Source: Linanthus parryae | Lineage: Eukaryota > Streptophyta > Magnoliopsida > Ericales > Polemoniaceae | Reading direction: 5' to 3' | Length of the DNA: 64,000 nucleotides | Assembly (NCBI GenBank): GCA_023055425.1 | Contig: JALGPY010000003.1 | Span: forward strand, 66,324,991-66,388,990 | Position numbers and translations under genes: made by a program | Notes under the pieces: model-generated | Databases searched by the model: none | Told to the model about the DNA's origin: nothing | What the model saw: only the letters and a program-made list of their open reading frames with translations | Shown: piece by piece, positions 21,250 through 31,535 of the stretch | How positions within the stretch are numbered: position 1 is the first letter of the stretch | Layout of the letters: every line of letters begins with the position of its first letter

Positions 21250-24222
21250 ATGCCCAGATTGCCTCGCGATTTGGTGACACCACTCGACAACCCGGAAAAG
21301 CTGTATACCGAACAGAACCGCAGAAACCGAGAAAGCAGGATGGCAACCAACGAGAGAGATCCACCCACGAACACCGAAGCCGGTGGACAGGAACGAGAGA
21401 CACGTACCCCAGCCCAGATGGCTCGGTACATTGAGGAGCTTGTCACAGCGGGACTTGCAGCCCGAAGCAACCAGAGAACATATAACCGATCTGGGAAGGC
21501 GTTGGTGGAAAATTTCGAAGTCCCCACCGGGGGGCATGAGCGAGCTATTGTGGTGCCCGAGATCACCGCCGAGCACTTTGACATCAAACCATCCACCATC
21601 CAGACGGTACAAACTCACTGCCCGTTTCATGGCAGGGCCGATGAAGACCCGAACGATTTTATCGGGAAATTCGAAGATTACTGCAACAAGGTCAGATACA
21701 AGGGGGTAGAAGCAGAGGCGCTCATGCTGATCTTATTTCCGTACTGTCTTTATGGAGTAGCCAAATACTGGCTTGAATCCCGACCACCCCGATCCATCAC
21801 CACATGGGAGGAGTGTGTCACGGATTTTCTGGCTAAGTTCTACCCCGCCTCCCGAGTCATACAGTTACAAAGCGAGATCCTGTCATTCAGACAGAAGATA
21901 AGGGAAATGGTGGTTCACGCATGGGACAGGCTCATGAGATTGGTCAAACGGTGCCCGAACCACTGTTTCGGAGACGCAAAAATTCTGCAGGTTTTCTACC
22001 ATGCCCTAGACAGGGAGAACGCCGACAGGATTGACAGAGAGGCCGGGGGAAACTTCTTGTATCACGTGGACAAAGAAGGTGCGTGTGACCTAATGAAGCA
22101 GTTGGCCAAGCAGGACACCCGACTGTTTGACGATCGCACGATGGCAGCTAGAGCCGAACCTGCAGAAGATGACCGGATAGACAATCTGGCCAGGATCGTT
22201 CATGACTTGGTCACGAAAGTCTACTCAGATAAGAAGACTGTAGCAACAGTAGAGGAACCGGATCTGGACACGGCCATTGAGGAGATAAGGACTGAAGATA
22301 CCAATTACGTACAGCAGCAGTGGGACCCGAGCCGGTACCGACCGGGTACGAGAGACCATCCCGGGTTTCGGTACGGAAACCCGAACGCAGCAGTTTATGC
22401 ACCGGGATTCCAGCACAGGCCACCAGCCCAGCAGGCTGCCCCGGCCCAGCAGGCTCAGTCAGTCCCGTCAGCACAGCAGTACGACGCTCAGATGAAAGAG
22501 ATCAAGTCCATGTTCCAGACTATGGAATCCCGGTTCAAGCACATGGACACCTTGACGGCAGATATGCAGACAACCAAAACGTCACTGCGCGCTTTGGAAG
22601 TGCAGGTGGGGCAGTTAGCACAGCAGCTAACGGAGAGACAGCCAGGAAACCTACCCTCGAACACAGTAAACAATCCACGGGCTCAGATCAATGCTATCTC
22701 CACTCGGAGTGGATTGGCACTGCAGGATCCACCGTATCCCAGCCACACACGTGCAGAAAATTCGAAAGAAGTAGAACGCAACTTTTCGGGCCAGGATAAC
22801 AGCACAGTCGATCGCCCCAAGCCGAAGGGCTCGATTGAGCAGGATGCAGTGCAGAACGAGACAGGTGCAGAAACTGTACCCGTCTCCAAGGAGGTCCCGT
22901 ACCCCTTGCGAACACGAAAGAGGGATGACAGCAAGGACTACGCCAGGTTTCTCGAGATGTTCAAGCAGCTGCAGATTAACATACCTTTTACTGAGGCTTT
23001 GGCTAAGATGCCCACTTACGCTAAATTCCTCAAGGACATCTTGTATGGGAGGAGGCGAATGAGCGATTTCGAGACCATAAACCTGACGGCAGAAGTGAGA
23101 AATTGTGTGAAGAATGGGCTACCGAGGAAGAGAAAGGATCCTGGCAGTTTCGTCATACCGGTCACCCTAGGTAACGCTTACACAGGAAAGGCACTGTGTG
23201 ACCTAGGAGCCGGCATCAACCTGATGCCATTGACGATTTTCAAAAGTTTGAAAGTCGGTGAACCTCGACCCACCAGAATCATGCTGCAGATGGCAGACAG
23301 GTCCGTAAAACAGGCCTACGGGGTTATCGAGGATATTCTGGTCAAGGTCGGCGAGTTGATTTTTCCGGCAGATTTCGTCATCCTGGACATGGAGACAGGG
23401 GAGGTACCGCTCATACTTGGCAGGCCGTTTTTGGCCACGGGCGAAGCAATGATAAACTGTAAGAGCGGGGAGCTGACCATGCAGATTAACGAGGAAAAAG
23501 TGAAATTCAACGTTTTCAAAAATCTGCAACTGCCAAACTACTACGACCACGAGGACATCTTTGCTATCGATGTGGTGGACGAAGGCTGGGAAAACGAGGA
23601 GATGGACCAATTATGGGAAGAGACCGACAGCATGTACGGGGAAGAAAAGGAGAAGACTAGGTGCGAGCACGCCATGAGAGCCGAGGACTGGACCACTTTG
23701 CACCGGGACGAAGACGGCAGGCAAAAGATGATTCTGGTCCCGTCACTCAAGGAGCCACCCGCACTGGAGCTGAAACCGCTCCCGAGCCATCTCAGGTATG
23801 CATATATTGGTGAAAATAGTACTCTGCCCGTAATTGTTTCGTCTCGTTTATCTCAGGAACAGGAGCAGAAACTGCTGGAAGTATTGCGAGAGCATAAGGA
23901 AGCAATCGCCTGGACGATTGCAGATATCAAGGGGATCAGCCCCTCCTACTGCATGCACAAGATCCGAATTGAAGAAGGCAAGAAACCGGTGATTCAGCCC
24001 CAGCGGAGACTGAATCCGAACATGAAGGACGTTGTGCGAAAAGAGGTCATGAAGTGGCTGGAAGCGGGAATCATCTACCCCATATCAGACAGCACATGGA
24101 TCAGCCCGGTCCAGTGCGTGCCCAAGAAGGGGGTATTACGGTGGTGCAGAATAAAGATCAGGAGCAGATTGCGCAGCGCACCGTTACGGGCTGGCGGATC
24201 TGCATGGACTATCGGAGGCTAA
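21250..24222 (+). pseudogene. G1 gag-protease and RT start (first part of gag-pol)
   Basis: The 990-codon frame starts at the ATG at 21250 (MPRLPRDLVTPLDNP). It contains the Gag core around residues 145-270 (YWLESRPPRSITTWEECV, FLAKFYPASRVIQLQSEIL), a Gln/Pro-rich segment, and the aspartic protease near residue 651 (ALCDLGAGINLMP) with VILDMETGEVPLILGRPFLAT. The RT N-terminus follows ([19 protein letters not shown]). After CVPKKG a missing G in a G-run (24129-24133) shifts the frame, so the last about 30 codons are nonsense; the true frame continues in the next feature. G2 shows GGA-GGT at the same place, which supports a 1-nt deletion. No zinc knuckle is obvious. Confidence 0.88.
24129..24133 (+). 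other. Single-nucleotide frameshift in G1 pol
   Basis: A run of five G where six are needed to keep CVPKKGGITVV in frame. The upstream and downstream frames are otherwise fully open. A deletion in a mononucleotide run is the simplest reading; a sequencing error is possible. Programmed frameshifting is unlikely because the site is inside RT. Confidence 0.8.
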
Positions 24223-26657
24223 ACGATGCAACACTGAAGGACCAATTCCCGCTGCCATTCATGGACCAGATGCTGGACCAGCTCGCCCATCATGCCTACT
24301 ACTGTTTTCTGGACGGGTATTCCGGGTACAACGAGATTTGCATAGCCCCGGAAGATCAGGAAAAGACGACGTTTACCTGCCCGTACGGTACGTTCGCGTT
24401 TCGGCGCATGCCGTTCAGGTTGTGTAATGCTCCTGCCACGTTCCAGAGATGTATGATGGCGATTTTTTCCGACATGATCGAGAAAAATTTGGAGGTCTTC
24501 ATGGACGACTTTTCACTTTTCGGGGACAGTTTCGATGACTGCCTGTTCCATTTGGGCCAGGTTCTGATCCGTTGCAAGAAGGCAAATTTGGTGCTCAATT
24601 GGGAAAAGTGTCACTTTATGGTCACCGAGGGGATCGTGCTGGGTCACAGAATTTCCAGCAAAGGGCTCGAGGTGGACAGGGCTAAGATCGAGGTGATAAA
24701 GCAGCTTCCATACCCGACGAACGTAAGGGCGATCAAAAGTTTTCTGGGACATGCAGGATTTTACCGAAGGTTCATCAAGGACTTTTCCAAGATCACAAAG
24801 CCACTTTGCGCGTTACTCGGAAAAGACGTTCCCTTTGATTGCGATGCAGCATGTCGGCAAGCTTTTGACCATTTGAAAGAGAAGCTGACCACAGCCCCGG
24901 TCATAACCACGCCGGATTGGTCACTCCCGTTTGAGCTGATGTGTGACGCCAGCGACTACGCAGTCGGGGCAGTTTTGGGACAGCGGAAGGATAAGGTATG
25001 CCATGTCATTTATTATGCGAGTCGGGTACTCAACGATGCCCAGTTCAACTATGGCACGACAGAAAAGGAACTGCTGGCCGTGGTGTACGCCCTGGATAAA
25101 TTCAGGCCTTATTTGGTCAGGTCAAAAGTTATCGTTTTTACCGACCATAGTGCCCTGAAATACCTGCTGGACAAGAAGGACGCAAAACCGAGACTGTTGA
25201 GGTGGGTACTACTGATGCAGGAATTCGATGTGGAAATCCGGGACAAGAAGGGAGTTGAGAACGTGGTAGCGGATCACCTATCCAGACTTGAAAACGTGAA
25301 GGTGGACCCGGTGCCGATCAAGGAAAACTTCCCGGACGAGCACATCATGGCAGTCAAAATCGGGAGACCGTGGTACTATGCCATAGCCAACTACTTGGTA
25401 ACTGGCACGCTTCCCGAGGATCTCACCCCGTCGCAGCGGAAAAAGTTCATTGCCGAAAGTCGACAGTATTTCTGGGACGACCCGTACTTGTTCAAACAGG
25501 GGGCCGACAACATCCTGAGAAGGTGTATCCCGACCCACGAGGCCTGGAACGTGATCCGACACTGCCACTCATCACAGTGTGGGGGTCATTTTGGGGGAAC
25601 GCGAACAGCGCATAAGATACTGCAGTCCGGGTTTTTCTGGCCGACAATCTTCAAAGACTGTCACGACTATGTGCAGGGATGCGATAGGTGCCAGAGGACA
25701 GGAAACACGTCACACCGGGACGAGATGCCGATGACAGTGTGGCAGGAGGTAGAGCGATTTGATGTCTGGGGGATTGACTTCATGGGTCCGTTCCCGTCTT
25801 CGATGGGGAATCTTTACATTCTGCTGGCAGTAGATTATGTGACAAAGTGGATCGAAGCGATCGCGTGTCAGAAAAACGATGCAGCCACCGTTGAGCGTTT
25901 TCTGAAACGCAACGTTTTCACTCGTTTCGGGACTCCCAGGGCAATGATCAGCGACGAGGGATCTCACTTCATCAATCGAGTTTTTGCGAAAGTTTTGAAG
26001 CAGTTCGGCGTGTCAGTTCATAAAGTCTCGTTACCCTACCATCCGCAGACGAACGGGCAAGCCGAGGTGTCGAATCGAGAGATCAAGAGCATACTCGAGA
26101 AAACAGTGAATCTCGGCCGAAAGGATTGGTCCGTCAGACTAGACAATGCGCTCTGGGCCTACAGGACAGCTTTCAAGACACCGCTGGGAATGTCACCGTA
26201 CCAGCTCGTTTTTGGGAAAGCTTGCCACTTACCGGTGGAACTGGAGCACAAGGCGTATTGGGCCATCAAACTGCTGAACTTGGACCAGAATCTAGCAGGG
26301 GATAAGAGGAAGATGGCACTGCTGGAATTGGAGGAATTCCGCAGAACGGCTTTCGAGAGCGCCAAAATTTACAAAGAGAAGACAAAGAAGTGGCATGATA
26401 ACCGTATCACGCCAAAGCAGTTTAACGAAGGCGACAAAGTGCTTCTCTACAATACCCGGATGCGGTTCTTTCCGGGGAAGCTGAGGTCTCGTTGGTCGGG
26501 ACCGTTCATCATCAAGCAGATTTTTGCCTGTGGGGCATTCGAGCTGGAAAATCCAAAAGACAAATCCAGTTTCAGGGTGAACGGGAACCGGATCAAGCCG
26601 TATATCGAGACCGCCGAAGTCGTCAAAATAGACCCGGTCTATTTTGATGACCCGTGA
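24134..26657 (+). pseudogene. G1 RT, RNase H and integrase (second part of gag-pol)
   Basis: Open without a stop to the TGA at 26655-26657. [54 protein letters not shown] and the catalytic FMDD at 24498-24509. RNase [37 protein letters not shown] and [15 protein letters not shown]. Integrase: the H-H-C-C zinc finger ([20 protein letters not shown]), catalytic Asp near 25776 (GIDFMGP), Asp near 25953 (ISDEGSHF) and Glu near 26064 (QAEVSNREI), then a GPY/F-like module ([13 protein letters not shown]). All key residues are present; only the upstream frameshift separates it from gag. It makes and integrates the cDNA in virus-like particles. Confidence 0.93.
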
Positions 26658-26701
26658 GAGGTAACAAGGTCGGGCCGTCGACCGTAAATCACAAGGCGCT
26701 G

Positions 26702-26719
26702 TTTGGGAGGCAACCCAAA
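26702..26719 (+). other. Post-pol hairpin of G1
   Basis: TTTGGG-AGGCAA-CCCAAA forms a 6-bp stem with a 6-nt loop 44 bp after the pol stop, inside a block (CGGGCCGTCGACC ... GGGAGGCAACCC) shared with G2 at the same place. In G2 the outer pair T-A becomes G-C. Athila-type elements often carry GGGAGGCAACCC here; its role is not known to me. Confidence 0.65.
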
Positions 26720-26918
26720 ATTTATCGTTTATTTATTTTGTTTTAGTAGTTATTACGTTATTATGACAGTTCTGAATTTTCGAGAGAGGCGAGATGAGCG
26801 GGTTTTTGACTTTGAATTTGAGAATGTGCAGATACAGAAACATCCAAAACAGCCAAGACCAGGAAAGCAGGGGAAGAGAGAAAATTTGAAAAAAAAAAAA
26901 ATGGATTTTGCCTCGGGT

Positions 26919-27037
26919 TGCGTATATACGCAGCCCCTGCGTATATACGCAACCCGTGGGGCAAAATGCAAATTTTTTTTTTCTTTTTTTTGGTTGTTTT
27001 CTGGTTGGGTATATACGCAGTACTGCGTATATACGTA
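26919..27037. repeat. Palindrome pairs upstream of G1 ORF3
   Basis: Pair one: 26919-26932 and 26938-26951, both perfect TGCGTATATACGCA, 19 bp apart. Pair two: 27006-27019 and 27024-27037, one change each, 18 bp apart. The pairs are 87 bp apart; in the 3' LTR the two pairs are 72 bp apart. Confidence 0.9.
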
Positions 27038-27765
27038 AACAGGAAAGAAGAAAAAAAAAAATCGAAATTTTTTCAAAACCCTGGGGGTATTTTGGTCATT
27101 TTGACCAATTAGGGTTATAACCTAGTGAGGGGGACGGGTTGGCCATTGTTGGCACCTCCCTTTCTCTCTCTACCTCCATTTCCTCTCACTTGAAGAACAA
27201 AGATTTTGCCTCGGACCTCTAAATCAAAATCCGGGCACATTTCTGGAATCCCCTCGTCGCAAGGAGCAAGATTCATCCATCAAAATCCAGAAACAAGCGA
27301 AAATCGAGCGGGCAATTTCCATCAAAAAGTGAGGTGTTCTTGAGGAAAAGTGCAGATTCGAAGGTGTTAGAGCAGGAACGAGCAAAAACCGTACAAGGGA
27401 ACGTGAACGAGGAGATTGAGGGCTTCGATTTGGTGGGCTCGAATTTCAATTCCGGGCAGTTGAATTTTCCGGTGACTTTTCCGGCGACCACCGGCGGTTT
27501 TCCGGCGACTTTCCGAGCAGAATCTCCGGTCTTCACCCCTGTTTAGGGAAGGTCGAAAATCTCATCCCTCGCTTTATTTTCCGTTTTGGCACGGCCCGTA
27601 GCCGGGCCCGTTATTTTCGGTAATTTTACATTTGGAGCGGCACTTGCCGTGTGGACCTCTGGTAGATCTTAGGTGGACTATCTATTGAGACACACTATCT
27701 TGTGCACGTTTCACGTTTTTGCTTCGTTTCCCGAGTCGGCACGTTTTACGAGATTTTGGTCTGTT

Positions 27766-29601
27766 ATGGAGTTTCATGTGCCCGTCGTAGACCCTAACCG
27801 AGATGACATCCCTACTGACTATGAGGCGGCTGAGCTTACCCCTTTGCTGTTTGACAGTTTTAGGTTCGTCAACCATCATGCCCAACATTACTTTATGACC
27901 GGGACCAAAATGGGTCATAGCATTCCCGTAGACTACCAGTTTGAGGTCGACCATACTTACATGCCGCCAGAGATGGCCGCTTATGCGAGTCGACCGGACA
28001 TTTTCGGGACGTCCCTAGCGGGGTTTCCGGACTTGTCCGATACTGACTTGGTACGTGAGTTCTACGCGAACCTCATGCACAAGGGGGAGGGTGAAGCCAA
28101 TGGGGATGTCCGTTGGGTCTATATGCGGCGTACGTTTCTGTTGCTCACGGCGGATACCATCCGCCAAGCGTATCAGATCCCGATGCGCCATATCTCGTGC
28201 GCATATGCTGAGTGTGCAGATTACCCGCCTAACGATGCTGAGCTTTTGCGGGTTGTGACTGGGGGGTACCCGGGTGCCCATTTCGAGAGAGAGGGGCCAG
28301 GCGAGATAGGCAAGAAATTGCATTCTCGTTTTATAGCTGGCCCGCCACGGTGGTGGGCCGAGTGGGTAGTGAACAGGGTCGTAGGTATTAAACACTTTAC
28401 CTACCTTGACTTCGAGTACGTACTCTTAGTCTATTGCCTTGTTCTGAGACGAGAGGTTGACATTCCTCGTCGGATTTGGGTGTACATGCAGGAGCGGAAC
28501 TGCTCCGGTAGCCATAAGGGATTGGGGTACGCCAACCTCATTGCCAAACTGGCACGGGAGTATGAGGTTCCGATGGATGATTTAGAGGGTGACCTACAGC
28601 CTCCTGTGCCACGGCCTTATAGGAAGCTTATTGCTCGTCACCCGGGCCCACCACAGCCGGTCGTTGACCTCGATGAGGATGACGATTTTATGGAGGAGGA
28701 CCCTGCACCTGCACCTGCCCCTGCCCCTAGGAGGCGTTCGACTCAGGAGCGACCAGTCAGTCGCCAGGCATCGGCCGGACTTCGGCGATGCCGTACTAGT
28801 AGAGAGAGCGAGCGGCCCGAGTCGAGTAGGCAGGGGACTGAGAGGAATGCCCAGCCTCAGCCTGCCCGTCAGAGAGAGCAGCCGGCCCCACGGGCCAACC
28901 CGACCCCACGAGCTAGACCGGCCCCGCCCAGTAGACTACCCCGAGTGGATGAGAGATTTGAGGGCTGTCAGGGCGGACGCAAGTCCATAGGAGAGAAGGT
29001 GTTTGCGGGAGCGGGCAAGCTTTGGAGAGCGTTGACGCATATCCGCCGGAATCAGCGGAAGGTCACCAAGGACACCCAGGCTGCCCTACCTAGTATTCGA
29101 GAGGAGCAGCGGGATGCGGCTCGGCACGCAGGCCGAGAACCGCCACTTCCGCTGTATTTTCCACCCACCTACTCCAGCAGCTTTACCGAGGGATGGTCGG
29201 ATGACGGGGACTCTAGCGAGTGCACGTCTGCTCCGCCACCTCCGACCCAGCCACCACCACCGACTCAGCCATCACCGCCACCTGCCAGACAGGAGAGACG
29301 GCAGCCTGGGACACGATCCCGGCAGCCTACAGGTCGTCAGGCTGGGACCCGTACCCAGCAGGCTGGGACCCGTACCCAGCAGACTGGGGCCCGTACTCAG
29401 CAGCATTCGAGTGGTAGGACGACTTTGCGATCCCAGCCACCTAGCAATTGGACTGGGTCCGAGTCGCAGTCCTCGGATTACCGGCCCCGTACACGGGCAC
29501 GTCAGCCGGTATTTAGGACTGATTCAGAGAGTAGCTCGCCGGGTAGCATTTCCGGTACGTCCGAGACCGGGTCAGACCCGACATTTTTTCTTGACAAGTG
29601 A
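27766..29601 (+). CDS. G1 third ORF, plant-transposon-protein-like
   Basis: 611 codons from the ATG at 27766; the frame is open upstream to 27673 but without an ATG. Residues about 90-290 form the likely domain: VREFYANLM, VYMRRTFLLLTADTIRQAYQIP, PRWWAEWVVNRVVGIKHF, YVLLVYCLVLRREVDIPRRI and GYANLIAKLAREYEVPM. It then turns acidic (DLDEDDDFMEED) and becomes a long Pro/Arg/Gln-rich tail with a 21-bp tandem repeat. No signal peptide or membrane segment is seen. The pattern resembles the 'putative plant transposon protein'/ATHILA ORF-1 type proteins and the third ORFs of B1, B2 and G2. It is intact. Function is unknown; the long basic tail would allow nucleic-acid binding. Confidence 0.75.
   Translation: MEFHVPVVDPNRDDIPTDYEAAELTPLLFDSFRFVNHHAQHYFMTGTKMGHSIPVDYQFEVDHTYMPPEMAAYASRPDIFGTSLAGFPDLSDTDLVREFYANLMHKGEGEANGDVRWVYMRRTFLLLTADTIRQAYQIPMRHISCAYAECADYPPNDAELLRVVTGGYPGAHFEREGPGEIGKKLHSRFIAGPPRWWAEWVVNRVVGIKHFTYLDFEYVLLVYCLVLRREVDIPRRIWVYMQERNCSGSHKGLGYANLIAKLAREYEVPMDDLEGDLQPPVPRPYRKLIARHPGPPQPVVDLDEDDDFMEEDPAPAPAPAPRRRSTQERPVSRQASAGLRRCRTSRESERPESSRQGTERNAQPQPARQREQPAPRANPTPRARPAPPSRLPRVDERFEGCQGGRKSIGEKVFAGAGKLWRALTHIRRNQRKVTKDTQAALPSIREEQRDAARHAGREPPLPLYFPPTYSSSFTEGWSDDGDSSECTSAPPPPTQPPPPTQPSPPPARQERRQPGTRSRQPTGRQAGTRTQQAGTRTQQTGARTQQHSSGRTTLRSQPPSNWTGSESQSSDYRPRTRARQPVFRTDSESSSPGSISGTSETGSDPTFFLDK
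29338..29400 (+). repeat. 21-bp tandem repeat in G1 ORF3
   Basis: Three units of 21 bp, each coding QAGTRTQ or a close variant, in the low-complexity tail. The frame is kept. Confidence 0.85.
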
Positions 29602-31498
29602 GTGCCATGAGGGCATGCCACCTCTTAGTGGGGGGGGGGGGGGTGGTAGTCGTGTCTGCATTAACCCGGTATGCACGTTTTTTCATATTTATTTTTATTT
29701 TTTATTTTTATTTTTGAGTCCGCATATTTTCTTTATTTGAGTCAACCCACCATAATCATTCTGGCCATGCATTGTATATAATTAATTAAAAAAAAATGAA
29801 AAAATGAAAAAATTAAAATTTTTTTTATGCTGCTGGTTGGGTATATACGCAGACCTGCGTATATACGCAAACAGCAAGTATAAATTATTTTTCAAAAAAA
29901 AAAAAAAAAGTTTAAAATCAGAAAATTTTGAGAAAGGGCAATCGAGATAACGAAAACAGTGAAGAAATTGAGTTTGAATCCTTTGAAAGAGAAGAAAACT
30001 TGCACCGAGGTATAGTAGATAGGGGAGAGCCAGTGACCTTTGGAATCCCCAAGTAATTATCAACTGAGCGAAAAATCCGACTAGTTGCTACACCACCGTC
30101 ACATAAGTAGTCGACAACCCGCCCACGGGCGCCGTCACGGTCATCGCATTTTTTGGTGGAGTGACTGGCTATCAAGGGACCTCACGTCCTGTTTCTTACC
30201 CCTAGGTCCAATTAGTCAACCCGTTTGAAGCCAATTACCCTCTTTCTTCATAGCCACTTTAGCCTAGGCAGCCTTCTTTGAGACCTCATCAGTCGATAGT
30301 TGGCTATTCTACGTGTTATGACGGAGGGAGTGAGTAGGGACAGGTTTTAGATAGGGGAGCTTCATGAGTTATCAGTTTTGGACAGTTTCGATTTTGACAC
30401 GTTTTACGAGGGAAGGACAGGGTGAGTGAGAGGCGACAATGCATTAATTTGCGGAGGTGGATCACTTCACTATATAGTGACCACAGGAGGAGTTAGTCGC
30501 GTGCGAGCATCTTTTCGCGCAAACCGGGGTTCCGGGGGGTTGTAGGGTCAATTGGTGGTTGTGCCGTTTTTCTACATCTTTGGTGATGAGGAGGTTCGGT
30601 GGGACAGCACAGTATTATCTCGACTACAGGATCAGCGCTTCGGGATTAGTGTGGGGGTACTTCACATGAGGACATTTTACATACCCCACGACAGAGATTT
30701 ATTTTCACTCACTCAGCTTTAGTCAGTTTAGTATTGTCGATATTCGTGTACGTGTGTATATATAGTTATGTTATAGAAAAAAAAGAAAGAAAAAAAAAAA
30801 GAAAAAAAAAGAAAAAGAAAAAGAAGGGAAAATTTTATGATCTAGTTTTTAGTTTATTTTGGGTTTTTGTTATTTAAATAAAAAGCTGAGTGAGTGGCAC
30901 AATTTTCGAGACGTTTTACACCGCTTCACATTTGTGGCCGCGAGCACGGCGAAGACACACCGGGGGACAGGAGAATTGGGAAAGCAGGAACTTAGGTGTT
31001 TCGGGCAGTTTTTCGGGATCTCGGTGAGGGGTGTGAGTTTGGTAAATTGTGAGAATGTCATAACATGTAGGATTATGCCGTACCTTGATACATATATCTA
31101 TCCTACCTGATTAGACATAGATCCTTTTTGGAAACAGCTCGGATGGTAAGTTAGCTAGGGATTTGCTCAGTTTGATAACCAAAGTAATAGTACTTCGGTC
31201 CAGTGCTTAAATCCACCATATAAATCTGTTCAGACTTACCGATCGCTTGTAAGGAAGTAGATTCTGAAAAGGATGAGATCACGAGGACACACTGTTTATG
31301 TTTTTGAGGTTGCCCGATCTCGGCAAAAATATTTTTGTCACTAGTCTGTTTTGAGTCGTTTGAGTCTGTGTATATTCTATCTGAGTCAGTTTCTCTATCG
31401 AGTCGTCCGGTTGAAAGGTTCGGGTCGAAAGCATATGCAACGGTAGGGTATGTACAGAATCAGTCACGAGGACAGAAATGCAGGCTAGAGTTGGCAGG
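29602..31498 (+). other. 3' noncoding region of G1
   Basis: 1.9 kb without a credible gene. It holds a G-run (about 29631-29643), one palindrome pair (29838-29851 and 29856-29869, 18 bp apart) and an A-rich, GAAA-rich tract (about 30776-30830). Short blocks are shared with the G2 3' region, such as GTGGCCGCG (30932; G2 near 55548). Such a long 3' noncoding region is usual in this type of element. Confidence 0.6.
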
Positions 31499-31517
31499 AT
31501 TGCTCGGGACGAGCAAT
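31499..31517 (+). other. Pre-PPT hairpin of G1
   Basis: ATTGCTCG-GGA-CGAGCAAT is a perfect 8-bp stem with a 3-nt loop, seven bases before the PPT region. G2 has the same hairpin at 56250-56268 with the outermost pair flipped from A-T to T-A. Confidence 0.7.
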
Positions 31518-31524
31518 GTTTAGT

Positions 31525-31533
31525 GCGGGGGTA
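31525..31533 (+). other. Polypurine tract of G1
   Basis: A G-rich tract (GCGGGGGTA) lies just before the 3' LTR start at 31536. G2 has GTGTGGGG in the same place. Confidence 0.65.
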
Positions 31534-31535
31534 TT

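Larger units (their letters stand above)
26658..27765 (+). promoter_or_regulatory. G1 spacer between pol and ORF3
   Basis: 1.1 kb without a credible gene. It holds a hairpin (26702-26719), two palindrome pairs (26919-26951, 27006-27037), a TATA-like TTATAACC (about 27115-27122), a CT-rich tract (about 27155-27189) and a purine-rich leader. Palindromes followed about 80 bp later by a TATA-like word repeat the LTR promoter layout, so an internal promoter for ORF3 is possible (inference). Confidence 0.5.

Noticed and set aside
22211..23610. Open frames antisense or in other frames to G1 gag-pol
   Set aside because: Shadows of the GC-richer coding frame; no motifs.
24054..24222. Programmed frameshift between G1 gag-protease and RT
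   Set aside because: The overlap is inside the RT domain, not at a gag-pol border, and G2 is continuous there. A 1-nt deletion is simpler.
30776..30830. A-rich tract as a LINE or SINE poly-A tail
   Set aside because: A similar A-rich tract sits at the same place in G2 (about 55400-55445), so it belongs to the Athila 3' region.
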